Origin: Albidovulum inexpectatum
GTDB taxonomy: Bacteria; Pseudomonadota; Alphaproteobacteria; Rhodobacterales; Rhodobacteraceae
DNA length: 64,000 nucleotides
Assembly: GCF_002927635.1 (NCBI RefSeq)
Contig: NZ_PRDS01000010.1
Span: 32,213 to 96,212, forward strand
Direction of reading: 5' to 3'
Of the stretch, positions 34,705 to 44,552 are shown piece by piece. Position 1 is the first letter of the stretch. Each line of letters opens with the position of its first letter. The position numbers and the translations under genes were made by a program. Below the pieces are notes generated by a model. The model was not told the origin of the DNA, made no database searches, and saw nothing but the letters and a program-made list of their open reading frames with translations.

Positions 34705-35010
34705 TCAGCGGCGATTGCGCCGTCGTCCCGGCACGCGCGAGCGGAATTCGGGCGGTCGGCGCGCGACCCAGTCGATGAATTTCGCCAGGCGCGGATGGGC
34801 GCGCAAAGCCTCGATCGTGCAATAGTTTCGCGCCAGCTCGGTTTCGGTCAGCGTGGCGTGGATCTCGGCATGGCAGATCGCATGCAGCAGGACCGTCTGA
34901 CCGCCCTTGCCGCCGCGCAGCTTCGGCACAAGATGGTGCCTGCTTTGGGGCACTCCGGGCGGTATGGGGCGCCCGCAGAGCGGGCAAAGCGGGTCGGGCT
35001 CTTGTGTCAT
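34705..35010 (-). CDS. HNH-domain small protein
   Basis: A 101-residue protein. Two CxxC-type or Cys/His sites (CPLCGRP) and RHHLVPKLRGGKGGQTV with LLHAICHAEIHATLTETEL form an HNH metal-finger. Such small HNH proteins are widespread and resemble nucleases; activity is not established. The ATG at 35010 was chosen over an upstream one at 35043. It is convergent with the enoyl-CoA hydratase-like gene and divergent from mscS. Confidence 0.75.
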   Translation of the reverse strand: MTQEPDPLCPLCGRPIPPGVPQSRHHLVPKLRGGKGGQTVLLHAICHAEIHATLTETELARNYCTIEALRAHPRLAKFIDWVARRPPEFRSRVPGRRRNRR

Positions 35011-35061
35011 GGCGTCTTTCTTGCCACAGGATGAAGGCTGCAACCAGCCGGGGACAGGCCC

Positions 35062-36378
35062 ATGTTCGACAACCAGCCCGAGATCGTGGCGCGCGCGCTT
35101 GTATATCTGAGCCAGGGGTGGGAGATCGCCTATGGCTGGCTTTCAAGTCCCGCCGCCTGGAGCCAGTTCGCAATCCTTGTCGGGTCATGGCTTCTGGCTG
35201 CGATCGTGGCGCGCAAGCTGGGGCGCCGGATCGACGCCATGCTGCGCCCCGCGCCCCAGGCGGCGGGTCCCATTGCCGTTCTGCGCCGCTTTGCGCTGGG
35301 CTTCCTGCCGCTTCTGCTGCCGCTGCTGGCCTATGGTTTCACGGCAATCGGGGAAAGCGTCACGCGTTCGCTGTTCGGGTCTGGCGCGGTCATCGCCTTT
35401 GGCAAGCGGGTCTTCCTGTTCATTGCCGCGCGCGTGCTGGTCGGCCGGGTCATCCAGGACCCGTTCCTGCGGCTTCTGGGCCGGTATGTGCTGATCCCCG
35501 TGGCGGGCCTATACGTCCTGGGCCTGACGGACGAGGTGGCCGCCTGGCTTGAAACGCTGACGGTCGAGCTTGGCAACATCACCATCTCGATGATGGCGCT
35601 GATCCGCGGGGCGATCGCGGGCAGCCTGCTGTTCTGGCTGGGCTCGTGGTCGAACCGCCGCAGTGCCGACTATATCAAGGCCCAGGAAGGGCTGCGCCCG
35701 GCCACGCGCGAGCTGGCCGCCAAGGCCGCCGAGGTCGCGATCTTCGGCCTGGCCTTCCTTCTGCTGCTGAACATCATGGGCATCGACCTGACGACCGTTG
35801 CGGTCCTGGGCGGCGCGCTGGGTGTCGGGATCGGCCTTGGTCTGCAACAGATCGCGGCGAACTTCATCTCGGGCATCATCCTGCTGGTCGAAGGCCAGAC
35901 GACGGTGGGCGATTACGTCGAACTGGACGGGGGCGAGGCCGGCACCATCGTGAAGATGACGGCCCGCGCCTGCATCCTGGAAACCTTTGACGGCAAATGG
36001 ATCGTCGTGCCGAACGAACATTTCATCACCACCCGCGTGGTGAACTATTCCGATCAGGGCAGCGCGAACCGTTACGAGGTCAATTTCTCGGTCAGCTACG
36101 ACACCGACATCAACACCGTGCCCCAGATCGTCACCCGTGCGGTCGCAGCGCTGCCCTTCGTGCTGAGCGAACCCGAAGGGCCAGATGTCGAGCTGAAGGG
36201 GTTTGGCGAAAGCGGCATCGATTTCGCGGTGGAATACTGGGTGCCGGGCATTGATGACGGTCGCAACAAATATGCCAGCCGGGTGCTTTTCGCGGTGTGG
36301 AATGCGCTCAAGGATGCGGGCATCGAGATTCCCTATCCGCACCGCGTGGTCGAGTTGAAGGGCACGATGCCGACATGA
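35062..36378 (+). CDS. MscS family mechanosensitive ion channel
   Basis: A 438-residue inner-membrane protein with at least four hydrophobic segments before the MscS core. The pore helix and beta domain are clear: GGALGVGIGLGLQQIAANFISG followed by LLVEGQTTVGDYVELDG and IVVPNEHFITTRVVNYS. A soluble vestibule domain follows to the end. It relieves osmotic pressure. The stop overlaps the next gene start (ATGA). Confidence 0.92.
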   Translation: MFDNQPEIVARALVYLSQGWEIAYGWLSSPAAWSQFAILVGSWLLAAIVARKLGRRIDAMLRPAPQAAGPIAVLRRFALGFLPLLLPLLAYGFTAIGESVTRSLFGSGAVIAFGKRVFLFIAARVLVGRVIQDPFLRLLGRYVLIPVAGLYVLGLTDEVAAWLETLTVELGNITISMMALIRGAIAGSLLFWLGSWSNRRSADYIKAQEGLRPATRELAAKAAEVAIFGLAFLLLLNIMGIDLTTVAVLGGALGVGIGLGLQQIAANFISGIILLVEGQTTVGDYVELDGGEAGTIVKMTARACILETFDGKWIVVPNEHFITTRVVNYSDQGSANRYEVNFSVSYDTDINTVPQIVTRAVAALPFVLSEPEGPDVELKGFGESGIDFAVEYWVPGIDDGRNKYASRVLFAVWNALKDAGIEIPYPHRVVELKGTMPT

Positions 36379-37562
36379 ACGGCTCTGCTGACGCGCTGGT
36401 GATCGGTGCCGGTCCCGCCGGCCTGATGGCCGCCGAGGCGCTGGCCGCGGCCGGCCGCCGCGTTCTGGTGGTCGAGGCGCGCCCCAGTCCCGCGCGCAAG
36501 TTCCTGATGGCGGGCAAGTCCGGCCTGAATCTGACCAAGGACGAATCGTTCGACCGGTTCGTGCGGCAGTTCGATGCCGACTGGCTGACCCCGATCCTTG
36601 CGGATTTCGGGCCGCCACAGGTCATGGACTGGGCGCGCGGCCTGGGGCAGGAGATCTTTACCGGCTCGACCGGCCGGGTCTTTCCCGTCGCGATGAAGGC
36701 CAGTCCGCTCTTGCGCGCCTGGCTTGCGCGGCTGAACGGCGCGGATGTGCGGATCGCGACGCGGTGGCGCTGGGCCGGGTTTCAGGGCGAAGCGTTCCGC
36801 TTCGAGACCCCAGGGGGCGAAAGGGTCCTGTCCCCTGCGGTCGCGGTTCTTGCCCTTGGCGGGGCCAGCTGGTCGCGTCTTGGCTCGGACGGCGCCTGGG
36901 CGCCATGGCTGGCCGAACGCGGGGTCGAGATTGCCCCCTTCAAGCCGGCGAACATGGGATTTTCCATCGAATGGTCCGGGCACATGGCGCGTCATTTCGG
37001 CCAGCCGGTCAAGGGCGCAGCGCTGATCGCGGGGGATCGGGTCGAACGCGGAGAATTCGTCATCTCTTCGCGCGGGGTCGAAGGGGGCGGGATCTATGCC
37101 GTTTCCCGCGCCGTGCGCGAGGGGGCGGACCTGCAGCTGGACCTGCTGCCCGACCGCAGCCTGGCCGAGATCCGGGGGCGGCTTGCCCGCGGGCCGGGGC
37201 GCGACACCCTGGGCAACTGGCTGCGCAAGGCGCTGCGGCTTGACCCGGTGCGGATCGCGCTGCTGCAGGAATGGGGACGGACCGTGCCCCGTGATCCAAA
37301 TCGTCTCGCCGCTTTGATCAAGGCGTTGCCCGTCCGTCATGCCGGGCCGCGCCCGATCGACGAGGCGATCTCTGTGGCGGGCGGCATCCGACGCTCGGCG
37401 CTGACCGCGAATCTGGAGCTGCGCGCGATGCCCGGCGTCTTTGCCGCGGGCGAGATGCTGGACTGGGAGGCCCCGACCGGGGGTTATCTCCTGACCGCAT
37501 GTCTGGCGACGGGGCGCTGGGCCGGCCGGGCGGCAGCCCGGCATGGCAGGCAGGGCGTCTGA
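36375..37562 (+). CDS. NAD(P)/FAD-dependent oxidoreductase, HI0933/TIGR03862 flavoprotein family
   Basis: A 395-residue flavoprotein. The FAD-binding GAGPAGLMAAEALAAAGRRV is at the N-terminus, then KFLMAGKSGLNLTKDE, the TGSTGRVFPVAMKASPLLRAW motif of the family, and the C-terminal FAAGEMLDWEAPTGGYLLTAC for FAD binding. The biological substrate of these proteins is unknown. ATG 36375 is inside the mscS stop codon. Confidence 0.88.
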   Translation: MNGSADALVIGAGPAGLMAAEALAAAGRRVLVVEARPSPARKFLMAGKSGLNLTKDESFDRFVRQFDADWLTPILADFGPPQVMDWARGLGQEIFTGSTGRVFPVAMKASPLLRAWLARLNGADVRIATRWRWAGFQGEAFRFETPGGERVLSPAVAVLALGGASWSRLGSDGAWAPWLAERGVEIAPFKPANMGFSIEWSGHMARHFGQPVKGAALIAGDRVERGEFVISSRGVEGGGIYAVSRAVREGADLQLDLLPDRSLAEIRGRLARGPGRDTLGNWLRKALRLDPVRIALLQEWGRTVPRDPNRLAALIKALPVRHAGPRPIDEAISVAGGIRRSALTANLELRAMPGVFAAGEMLDWEAPTGGYLLTACLATGRWAGRAAARHGRQGV

Positions 37563-37670
37563 ATGGTGAAAATCCGCCGGAATCTGCGCAAGGCGGCCGG
37601 CACGAGCGCGTTCGGGAACCAAAGCCCCTAGAGTGGCGTTGAACCCACACAGCCATACCGGAGGAGTCCC

Positions 37671-37937
37671 ATGAAGAAAGTGTTTCTCATTGCCCCGCTT
37701 GCCCTTGGCCTCGCGGCCTGTCAGACCGCCGAGCAACGCGCGGCCGGCACGGGTGCCGTGGCCGGAGCCGCGATCGGCGCGGCCGTATCGGAGGACGGCG
37801 ACAAGCTCGAGGGCGCGGCTGTCGGCGGCGCGGCAGGCGCCATCGTCGGCGCGCTGATCGGCCGCGCTCAGACGCCCGGCAAATGCGTCTATCGCGATGC
37901 CTATGGAAACCGCTATGTCGCCGATTGTCCTTCCTGA
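37671..37937 (+). CDS. Small glycine-zipper lipoprotein
   Basis: An 88-residue protein with signal peptide and lipobox LGLAAC (Cys17). A central run of Gly/Ala repeats (GAVAGAAIGAAVS, GGAAGAIVGALIG) forms a glycine zipper, and the last 20 residues hold two Cys. Such proteins are outer-membrane lipoproteins of unknown role, related to osmotically inducible YMGG/OsmB-like proteins. Its last 25 bases overlap the convergent GST gene. Confidence 0.82.
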   Translation: MKKVFLIAPLALGLAACQTAEQRAAGTGAVAGAAIGAAVSEDGDKLEGAAVGGAAGAIVGALIGRAQTPGKCVYRDAYGNRYVADCPS

Positions 37938-38527
37938 TCGCGGCGGGCCATCATGCGCCGATAGGCCGGGCGCTGGCGCATCCGCTGCAGGTAGTCGCTG
38001 AGCTTCGGCTCGATGATCGGAAAGCGGGCGGCCAGCGCCCAGTCGCCGCAATGGGTCAGGATGATGTCGGGGACGGTCATCGTATCGCCCATCAGAAAGG
38101 GGCCTTCTCCCATCCGATGCGCAAGCGTCCTCTGCGAGCGTTCAAATTCCCAGCGTAACGTGTTCTTGACCCCGGCCAGACGCATTTCCTCGGGCAGGAC
38201 AAAGCTGTGCCGGGCGGCCATCCAAAGGGCCGCGTCGAATTCGTCCAGCAGGAACTGGGTCAGGCTGTCCTGTCGTGCGCGGTCCAGCGTGCCGGCCGGA
38301 TGGGTCAACGCGCCATGCTTGTCGGCCAGATACTGGATGATCGCCGTCGAGTCGGTGATTGGCGTGCCGTCCTCGACCAGAACCGGAACCTTGCCCGCAA
38401 CGTTGACGGCCGTCACCCCCGGCGATCGGGGCCGGGCCGGGATGTGCTCGTAGGGCTGCTGCAGTTCCTCAAGCATCCAGATGACCCGCGCGGCACGGGT
38501 CTTGACGGTTCCGATGACAGTGTACAT
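37913..38527 (-). CDS. Glutathione S-transferase family protein
   Basis: A 204-residue protein. The N-terminal thioredoxin-like domain has NVAGKVPVLVEDGTPITDSTAI, the glutathione-binding segment, and the all-helical C-terminal domain has DTMTVPDIILTHCGDW. The start is ATG 38527 (MYTVIGTVKTRAARV). The substrate is unknown. It is the last gene after holA on the same strand, separated by 114 bases. Confidence 0.9.
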   Translation of the reverse strand: MYTVIGTVKTRAARVIWMLEELQQPYEHIPARPRSPGVTAVNVAGKVPVLVEDGTPITDSTAIIQYLADKHGALTHPAGTLDRARQDSLTQFLLDEFDAALWMAARHSFVLPEEMRLAGVKNTLRWEFERSQRTLAHRMGEGPFLMGDTMTVPDIILTHCGDWALAARFPIIEPKLSDYLQRMRQRPAYRRMMARRDQEGQSAT

Positions 38528-38641
38528 TCGCGACAAGACTCCGTGTTCGGGACGCTCGGCAAGGGTTCCGACCGGGGCTTCAGACCGGGGCCGTGCCATT
38601 TGACCGGGACCATCCGGCCAGCGCAAGGCGAAGATCCGGGA

Positions 38642-39679
38642 TCATCGCCGATCCGCCAGCGCGGCAAGGCGCAGCAATGCGCGTTCGATCACGGCCATTG
38701 CCGGGGCACGGGACGCAGAACGCAAGGTCAGGTCGGCATCGGTCAGCGCCTGAAGAGCGGACTCAAGCCGGTGTACCCCCCAGCGTTGGGCCTGGCGCAG
38801 CATTCGATCCCTGCGCGGGCCGAAGACCGGCGGGCGCAACCGCGCGATGCCCTCGGACGGGCCACCGGGGGCGGCCGCCACCACGTGCAGCGCACGGAAA
38901 TGGCGCATCGCGGCGATGGACAGGGTGACCGGGTTGATGCCCTGACCTTCAAGCCGCCGCATCAGGGGGCCGATCTGGTCGGTCCGCCCTTCGGCAGCCG
39001 CATGCAGAACGTCATCCAGTTCGGCCTCGATCGTCGCCGGGACGCAGGCGGCGATGTCGTCAGAGCCCAAAGGCGTATCATCGCCCAGCTTGTACAGAGC
39101 GATCTTCTCGACAGTCTGACGGAAATCGCCGGGATCAAGCATGCGCGACAAGGCGATGATGTCCTCCATGGCCGCCGCCGAGATGTTCTTCAGGCCAGAA
39201 TCGGCAAGGATGCGCTCGATCTCGTCGCGGCCGGGCGGATCATCGTAGATGGCACAGGCATAGGCGTTCGGGTGGGGCTCGAACAGCTTGCGCAGGGCCG
39301 AGCCCTTGCCCAGATTTCCCGCCGTGACGACCAGCATCGCGTCGCCCTTTTCCCAGCCATCCAGCGCGGCCGAGAGCGGCCGCGCCAGGGTGTCGGTCGC
39401 GTCCTCGACCAGAACGACCCGGGGGCCGGGAAAGAAGCCCTGTTCGCGCATGGCATCGACGGCAAGCGTCGCGTCACGTCGCAGATCGCCCGCCGCGATC
39501 CGTGTCAGCCGCATTTCGGATTCGCCATTTGGGCCGATCAGGGCCGCGACCAGTTCCTGCCTGCGCAGCGCGACGCGCATCGCGTCCGGGCCGTAGATCA
39601 GGATCCCCGCGCGATCGGGCTCGGGGCGGGAAAGGAAACGTGTCGCGGCTGTCCCCGTCAGCTTCACGGCCGGTTCCAT
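38642..39679 (-). CDS. holA: DNA polymerase III subunit delta
   Basis: A 345-residue clamp-loader subunit. The N-terminal domain reads GILIYGPDAMRVALRRQ, with VVLVEDA and the second-domain SALRKLFEPHPNAYACAIYDD and AMEDIIALSRMLDPGDFRQTVEKIALY. It opens the beta clamp for loading at replication forks. The start overlaps the lptE end by 16 bases, an arrangement common in alphaproteobacteria (leuS-lptE-holA). Confidence 0.93.
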   Translation of the reverse strand: MEPAVKLTGTAATRFLSRPEPDRAGILIYGPDAMRVALRRQELVAALIGPNGESEMRLTRIAAGDLRRDATLAVDAMREQGFFPGPRVVLVEDATDTLARPLSAALDGWEKGDAMLVVTAGNLGKGSALRKLFEPHPNAYACAIYDDPPGRDEIERILADSGLKNISAAAMEDIIALSRMLDPGDFRQTVEKIALYKLGDDTPLGSDDIAACVPATIEAELDDVLHAAAEGRTDQIGPLMRRLEGQGINPVTLSIAAMRHFRALHVVAAAPGGPSEGIARLRPPVFGPRRDRMLRQAQRWGVHRLESALQALTDADLTLRSASRAPAMAVIERALLRLAALADRR

Positions 39680-40173
39680 TCGGGCGCGGTGGCAATCAGG
39701 CGCGTCACGATCCGGTCGGCCAGAAGCCGCATCAGCCGCGCCCGCGCATCCCTGCGCGACGCGACCGAGGCAACGGCGGTTCCGGTCGCCGAATAGGCGG
39801 TGAAACCCCGAACCCGGCCCGAAGAAAGATCCCGGCCGGTTTCACGGTCACGCAACGTGTAGCTGACCGCGCCGATCACCTGGTACCGGTTGGTTTCATT
39901 GGTCTGAGAGATCGCCTGACCTTCTTCGGCGATCTCGACCCGGAAGGACAGGCGGTATTGCGCGGCCTGGGGCCGGCCCAGGCGTTCCTCAAGCCGCGCG
40001 ACGAGATCGAATTCCTCGCGCGAGCCCGGCGGATCGACCTCGACCCGTCCCAGCAGGTCGCGGGCCGCGCCGTCCGGCCCATAGGCGGGCGTGAAACCGC
40101 AGGCGCCCAGCATCAGCCCCGCGCCCAGCGCGAGACCCATGCCCAGCATTCTCCTGCGGTCAGATGACGACAT
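39664..40173 (-). CDS. lptE: LPS assembly lipoprotein LptE
   Basis: A 169-residue outer-membrane lipoprotein with lipobox LMLGAC (Cys25) followed by GFTPAYG, the start typical of LptE. The later [12 protein letters not shown] and [17 protein letters not shown] strands fit the fold. It partners LptD in LPS insertion. It overlaps leuS by 14 bases upstream and holA downstream. Confidence 0.9.
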   Translation of the reverse strand: MSSSDRRRMLGMGLALGAGLMLGACGFTPAYGPDGAARDLLGRVEVDPPGSREEFDLVARLEERLGRPQAAQYRLSFRVEIAEEGQAISQTNETNRYQVIGAVSYTLRDRETGRDLSSGRVRGFTAYSATGTAVASVASRRDARARLMRLLADRIVTRLIATAPEWNRP

Positions 40174-42718
40174 TGACGATGCGCCCCGGTACGACGATCA
40201 GCTTTTTCGGCGCCCCGCCATTCAGTGCCCGGACGATCGAGTCCTCGGCCAGGACCAGTTTCTCGATCTCCTCCTTCGGCAAGTCCTTGGGCACGCGGAT
40301 CTCGGTGCGCCGGCGGCCATTGACCTGGATCGGCAGGACGATCGTGTCATCGGTCAGCAAGGCGGGATCGGCCTTGGGCCATGGCGCCTGGGCGACCAGC
40401 CCCTTGCCGCCCTGCCGTGCCCAGATCTCTTCGGCCAGATGCGGAGTCATCGGCGACATGAGCTGCGCCAGCACCATGACCGCTTCGCGCTGGACGGCCT
40501 TGGACGCGTCCGAGCGGCCCAGCGTATTGGCGAATTCATAGAGCTTGGCGATCGCCTTGTTGAAGGCGAAGCTTTCGATCATCTGCGTGACATCGTGGAT
40601 CGCGCGGTGCATCGCGCGGCGCAGATCGTCATCGCCCGTTCCCGAATGATCTTCGGGCAGCGATGCGATACGTTCGGACAGCGTCCAGACACGGGTCAGG
40701 TGGCGCTGGGCGGCCTCGGCGCCCGCCGCGGTCCATTCCACGTCGCGATCGGGGGGGCTGTCGGACATGACGAACCAGCGCGCCGTGTCCGCGCCATAGC
40801 GCTCGATGATGTCCATCGGATCGACCACGTTCTTCTTGGACTTGGACATCTTGATGACCGGGCCGATCTCGACCGGCGTGCCGTCCCTCAGCGTCGCGCC
40901 TTCGGCGGTGCGGATCACCTCGTCTGGGGAATGCCAGATGATGCGCCCCTCCGGGCTGCGGGTCGAATAGGTTTCATGCGTGACCATGCCCTGCGTAAAC
41001 AGCGCCTCGAAGGGCTCGATCGCCTTGGCGGGCAGGTGGCCGCAGAGATGCATCGCGCGCGCGAAAAAGCGCGAATACAGCAGGTGCAGGATCGCGTGCT
41101 CGATGCCGCCGATATACTGGTCGACATTCATCCAGTACTCGGCCTCGGCCAGATCCGTCGGTGTCTTGGCATGCGGCGCGGTGAAGCGCGCATAGTACCA
41201 AGAGGAATCGACGAACGTGTCCATCGTGTCGGTCTCGCGCAGGGCAGGGCCGCCGCATTTCGGGCAGGCGCAGTTGCGCCAGGTCGGATGGCGGTCGAGC
41301 GGATTGCCCGGCTGGTCGAAGCTGACATCATAGGGCAGCTCGATCGGCAGGTTTTCCTTTCTTTCCGGGACCGTGCCGCATTTGTCGCAGTGCACGACCG
41401 GGATCGGGCAGCCCCAGTAGCGCTGGCGCGAAATGCCCCAGTCGCGCAGGCGGTACTTGGTGACGCCCCGGCCGACGCCGCGCTCTTCGCAAAAGGCGAT
41501 GGCGGCATCCACGGCCTCGTCGCCCGTCTGGACCTCGCTGCCGGCAAAGCCCCGGACATAGCGCACGCGTTCGGTCTTTGGCGGAACGAAGGCCTCTGCG
41601 AGGGGCGTTTCCTCGGCGCCTTCGGGCACGAAGACCGGCGTGATCGGCAGGCCATATTTGGTGGCGAAATCGAAATCGCGCTGGTCATGGGCCGGGCAGC
41701 CAAAGATGGCGCCCGTTCCATAATCCATCAGGATGAAGTTGGCGATATAGACCGGCAGCTCCCAGCTTTCGTCCAGCGGGTGTCGCACGCGGATGCCCGT
41801 ATCCAGCCCCTTCTTCTCGGCCTTTTCCAGCGCCTCTTCCGAGGTGCCGATGCGGCGGCATTCGGCGACGAATTCGGCGACCTTCGGATCGTCCCGCTCC
41901 AGTTGTCGGGCAAGCGGATGATCGGGCGAGATTGCGGCAAAGGACGCGCCAAGCAGCGTATCGGGCCGGGTCGTGTAGACTTCCAGCCGGTCAAACCCTT
42001 CCGGCGCGCCGATGGTCGAGAAGGCAAACTGCAGGCCGCGGCTCTTGCCGATCCAGTTGGCCTGCATCAGGCGCACCTTCTCGGGCCATTTCTTCAACCC
42101 GTCCAGCGCCTCGAGCAGCTCGCCCGCGAAGTCGGAGATGCGGAAGAACCATTGCGTCAGCTCGCGCCGTTCCACCGGCGCGCCCGAACGCCAGCCCTTG
42201 CCGTCGATGACCTGTTCGTTGGCCAGTACCGTCATGTCCACCGGGTCCCAGTTGACCACGGCGTTCTTGCGATAGACCAGGCCCTTTTCCATCATGTCGA
42301 TGAACATGGCCTGCTGGTGGCCGTAATATTCCGGGTCGCAGGTGGCGAATTCGCGGCTCCAGTCGATCGACAGGCCCAGGGGCTTCATCTGGTCGCGCAT
42401 GACCGCGATGTTGCCATAGGTCCAGTCCTTCGGGTGGCCGCCGCGTTCCATCGCGGCATTCTCGGCCGGCATGCCGAAGGCGTCCCAGCCCATCGGGTGC
42501 AGCACCGAGTAGCCGCAGGCCGCCTTGTAGCGCGCGACGACGTCGCCCATCGTGTAGTTGCGGACATGGCCGATATGGATGCGTCCCGATGGATAGGGGA
42601 ACATCTCCAGCACGTAGTATTTGGGCTTGTCCGGGTCGCGCCGGGCGGTAAAGCAGCCGGCCTCTTCCCAGGCCTTCTGCCATTTGGGTTCGATCTGGGC
42701 GGGGTCGTATCGCGACAT
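40160..42718 (-). CDS. leuS: Leucine-tRNA ligase
   Basis: An 852-residue class I aminoacyl-tRNA synthetase. The HIGH-type [16 protein letters not shown] is near residue 45 and the [12 protein letters not shown] motif near residue 620. A zinc-like CDKC ... CPKC pair lies in the connective region, and the CP1 editing domain includes the usual TRPDTLLG. Length and motif order are normal. It is followed by lptE with a 14-base overlap. Confidence 0.97.
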   Translation of the reverse strand: MSRYDPAQIEPKWQKAWEEAGCFTARRDPDKPKYYVLEMFPYPSGRIHIGHVRNYTMGDVVARYKAACGYSVLHPMGWDAFGMPAENAAMERGGHPKDWTYGNIAVMRDQMKPLGLSIDWSREFATCDPEYYGHQQAMFIDMMEKGLVYRKNAVVNWDPVDMTVLANEQVIDGKGWRSGAPVERRELTQWFFRISDFAGELLEALDGLKKWPEKVRLMQANWIGKSRGLQFAFSTIGAPEGFDRLEVYTTRPDTLLGASFAAISPDHPLARQLERDDPKVAEFVAECRRIGTSEEALEKAEKKGLDTGIRVRHPLDESWELPVYIANFILMDYGTGAIFGCPAHDQRDFDFATKYGLPITPVFVPEGAEETPLAEAFVPPKTERVRYVRGFAGSEVQTGDEAVDAAIAFCEERGVGRGVTKYRLRDWGISRQRYWGCPIPVVHCDKCGTVPERKENLPIELPYDVSFDQPGNPLDRHPTWRNCACPKCGGPALRETDTMDTFVDSSWYYARFTAPHAKTPTDLAEAEYWMNVDQYIGGIEHAILHLLYSRFFARAMHLCGHLPAKAIEPFEALFTQGMVTHETYSTRSPEGRIIWHSPDEVIRTAEGATLRDGTPVEIGPVIKMSKSKKNVVDPMDIIERYGADTARWFVMSDSPPDRDVEWTAAGAEAAQRHLTRVWTLSERIASLPEDHSGTGDDDLRRAMHRAIHDVTQMIESFAFNKAIAKLYEFANTLGRSDASKAVQREAVMVLAQLMSPMTPHLAEEIWARQGGKGLVAQAPWPKADPALLTDDTIVLPIQVNGRRRTEIRVPKDLPKEEIEKLVLAEDSIVRALNGGAPKKLIVVPGRIVNVVI

Positions 42719-42788
42719 CTGTCACCTCGGAAACGTGATCGGCCCGGTTATACAGGGCCCACCGCCAAGGTCCAGAGATCAGGTTGCC

Positions 42789-43283
42789 CTAAAGCTTGCC
42801 GTCGCGGATGCGCAGCTGGCGCGCGCGGGTCAGGATGGCGTCCTCGACAGCGCGCTGGGTGGCCGGATCTGCCGGACCGGACCGCGTCATCAGCGCAACC
42901 TTCAGCGAGCGCGCGTCAAGCGCCGGATCGGTGACGTAGACGGTCGCGCGGTAGGCGCGACCTCCGCCCGGCGGCGTGCCATAGCCGGTGACGATGACGC
43001 CGGTGAAGGGATCGACCGATTCGATGGGCAGGAAATCCAGCACTTCGAGCGAGGCGCGCCACAAGTAGCGGTTCGCCGCGACGGTGACATTGGGATCACC
43101 CGTGTTCGAGAACAGGTCCCAGATCGTCGAACGGCGCGGCTCATCGGCCTGCTGCTGCGCGGTCTGGGACCGATTGCCGCCCCCGAACGGGCTGCTGTCG
43201 CCCGAGGTGAATCCGCCACAGGCAGCAAGACTGGCGATCGTTGCCAGCAAGGTCGCGCCGCGCATCAAGTCCCGGATCGTCAT
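42789..43283 (-). CDS. DUF3576 domain lipoprotein
   Basis: A 164-residue exported lipoprotein. The signal runs to IASLAAC. A linker with Gly/Ser/Gln follows and then the DUF3576 core (SNTGDPNVTVAANRYLWRASLEVLDFLPIE and GVIVTGYGTPPGGGRAYRATVYV). The function is unknown, but the gene regularly precedes leuS in alphaproteobacteria, as here. ATG 43283 has GGGGTGG upstream; a longer start at 43340 is unlikely. Confidence 0.87.
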   Translation of the reverse strand: MTIRDLMRGATLLATIASLAACGGFTSGDSSPFGGGNRSQTAQQQADEPRRSTIWDLFSNTGDPNVTVAANRYLWRASLEVLDFLPIESVDPFTGVIVTGYGTPPGGGRAYRATVYVTDPALDARSLKVALMTRSGPADPATQRAVEDAILTRARQLRIRDGKL

Positions 43284-43583
43284 GAGCCACCCCTGAATTG
43301 CCTTTCTCCGGTGTCTAGCCGAGCACCCGCAGGCGAACAAGGATTTTCACCCATTGCCCGTTTGTCCGAACGGGGGCGCGCTTTGCCCGAACGCCCCCCG
43401 TCCCGGGGCCCGCACGGGGGCGGGGGAAAGTGGCCCAACTGTGGCATGGCTGCACCACCTGAAGCGCGTGTTCCAGACCGCCAGCCGATTCCATTGCAAA
43501 TGAAGCGAGCAGAGCAGAAATAGACGCATACCCATTCCGGACGTCCCGGATTGGGCAACCTTGAGATCAACGAGGGAAATGAA
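43284..43583. other. Intergenic region upstream of the porin gene
   Basis: A 300-base gap between the divergent DUF3576 and porin genes. The first half is very G/C-rich (C and G runs at 43370-43430). I see no gene and no confident promoter, although TTGCAA at 43495 is a possible -35 element for the porin. Confidence 0.4.
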
Positions 43584-44429
43584 ATGAAAAAGATTCTTCT
43601 TGCCACGACGGCTCTCGTCGGCTTCGCCGGCGCCGCGGCCGCGGAAGTGTCGATCAGCGGCAGTGCCGTGTTTGGTATTGGCTTCAGCGAAAATGGCGCT
43701 GCCAACCCGTTTGGTTCGACCGACGAAGCCTATGCGATCTTTGAGACCTACCTGACCTTCAAAGGCACGACCCAGTCGGACAACGGCCTGGAGTTCGGCT
43801 ATTCGTCGACGATCGCTGCTTACGACACCGACGGCGGCCTGAACGACGACGGCACCTCGGCCTATGTTTCGGGCGCGTTCGGCAAGCTGACCTTTGGTTC
43901 GGTCAACGAGGCGAGCAAGGTCGCCGGCCTGCCGGATATCGGCGGTCTGTCGGGTCTGGGTGTCGACAATGTCGCCGAAGCCCTCTGGGCCGGCGCGAGC
44001 CACAATGTGAACTACAAATACTCGGCCGGCGCCTTCACCGTCGAGGCTTCGAGCTCGGTCGGCAAGGGCGTGGACAGCAACGGTGTCGGCGTCAAGTATG
44101 ACACCGGCACCTACTATGTCGGTCTGGGCTATGCCGACGACACCGAAGCGACCACGGTCTATGCCGGTGGCTCGTTCTCGGGCGTGAACGTCAAGGCGAT
44201 GTACTCGGATAGCAACACCGCGAACCAAAAGGCTTGGGGCATCTATGCCGACTACACCACCGGCGCCCTGACGCTGAAGGCCGAATATGCCGACAACGAC
44301 ATCGTGACCGACGCTGCCTTCGGCATCGGCGCGTCCTATGACCTGGGCGGCGGCGCTGCTCTGGTCGGCGGCATCGCCTCGGTCGACGACAACACCCGCG
44401 CCGAAATGGGTGTTTCGTTCGAATTCTGA
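43584..44429 (+). CDS. Porin, Gram-negative type
   Basis: A 281-residue outer-membrane protein. The signal peptide is MKKILLATTALVGFAGAAAA and the mature chain starts EVSISGSAVFGIGF. Alternating strands, acidic Gly/Asp loops and a final phenylalanine (VSFEF) mark a trimeric porin barrel. GAGGG lies before the ATG. Codon use is strongly biased, as in highly expressed genes. A perfect GAAA-loop terminator follows. Confidence 0.92.
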   Translation: MKKILLATTALVGFAGAAAAEVSISGSAVFGIGFSENGAANPFGSTDEAYAIFETYLTFKGTTQSDNGLEFGYSSTIAAYDTDGGLNDDGTSAYVSGAFGKLTFGSVNEASKVAGLPDIGGLSGLGVDNVAEALWAGASHNVNYKYSAGAFTVEASSSVGKGVDSNGVGVKYDTGTYYVGLGYADDTEATTVYAGGSFSGVNVKAMYSDSNTANQKAWGIYADYTTGALTLKAEYADNDIVTDAAFGIGASYDLGGGAALVGGIASVDDNTRAEMGVSFEF

Positions 44430-44450
44430 TCCTGACGGATCCGAATATGG

Positions 44451-44480
44451 GGAGCGGGCGAAAGCCCGCTCCTTTTCTTT
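44451..44480 (+). terminator. Porin terminator
   Basis: A perfect 9-bp stem GGAGCGGGC (44451-44459) with GCCCGCTCC (44464-44472), a GAAA tetraloop, and TTTTCTTTT. Confidence 0.95.
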
Positions 44481-44552
44481 TGCCCGGACGGTTCCCTTTT
44501 GCCGCGGTGCCTGCCAAGATCGCGCCGCTTTCATCAGGTGAGAAAAGCGAAA

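Noticed and set aside
40091..42934. Long forward frame opposite leuS and lptE
   Set aside because: LeuS and LptE on the reverse strand have all expected motifs; the forward frame has none.
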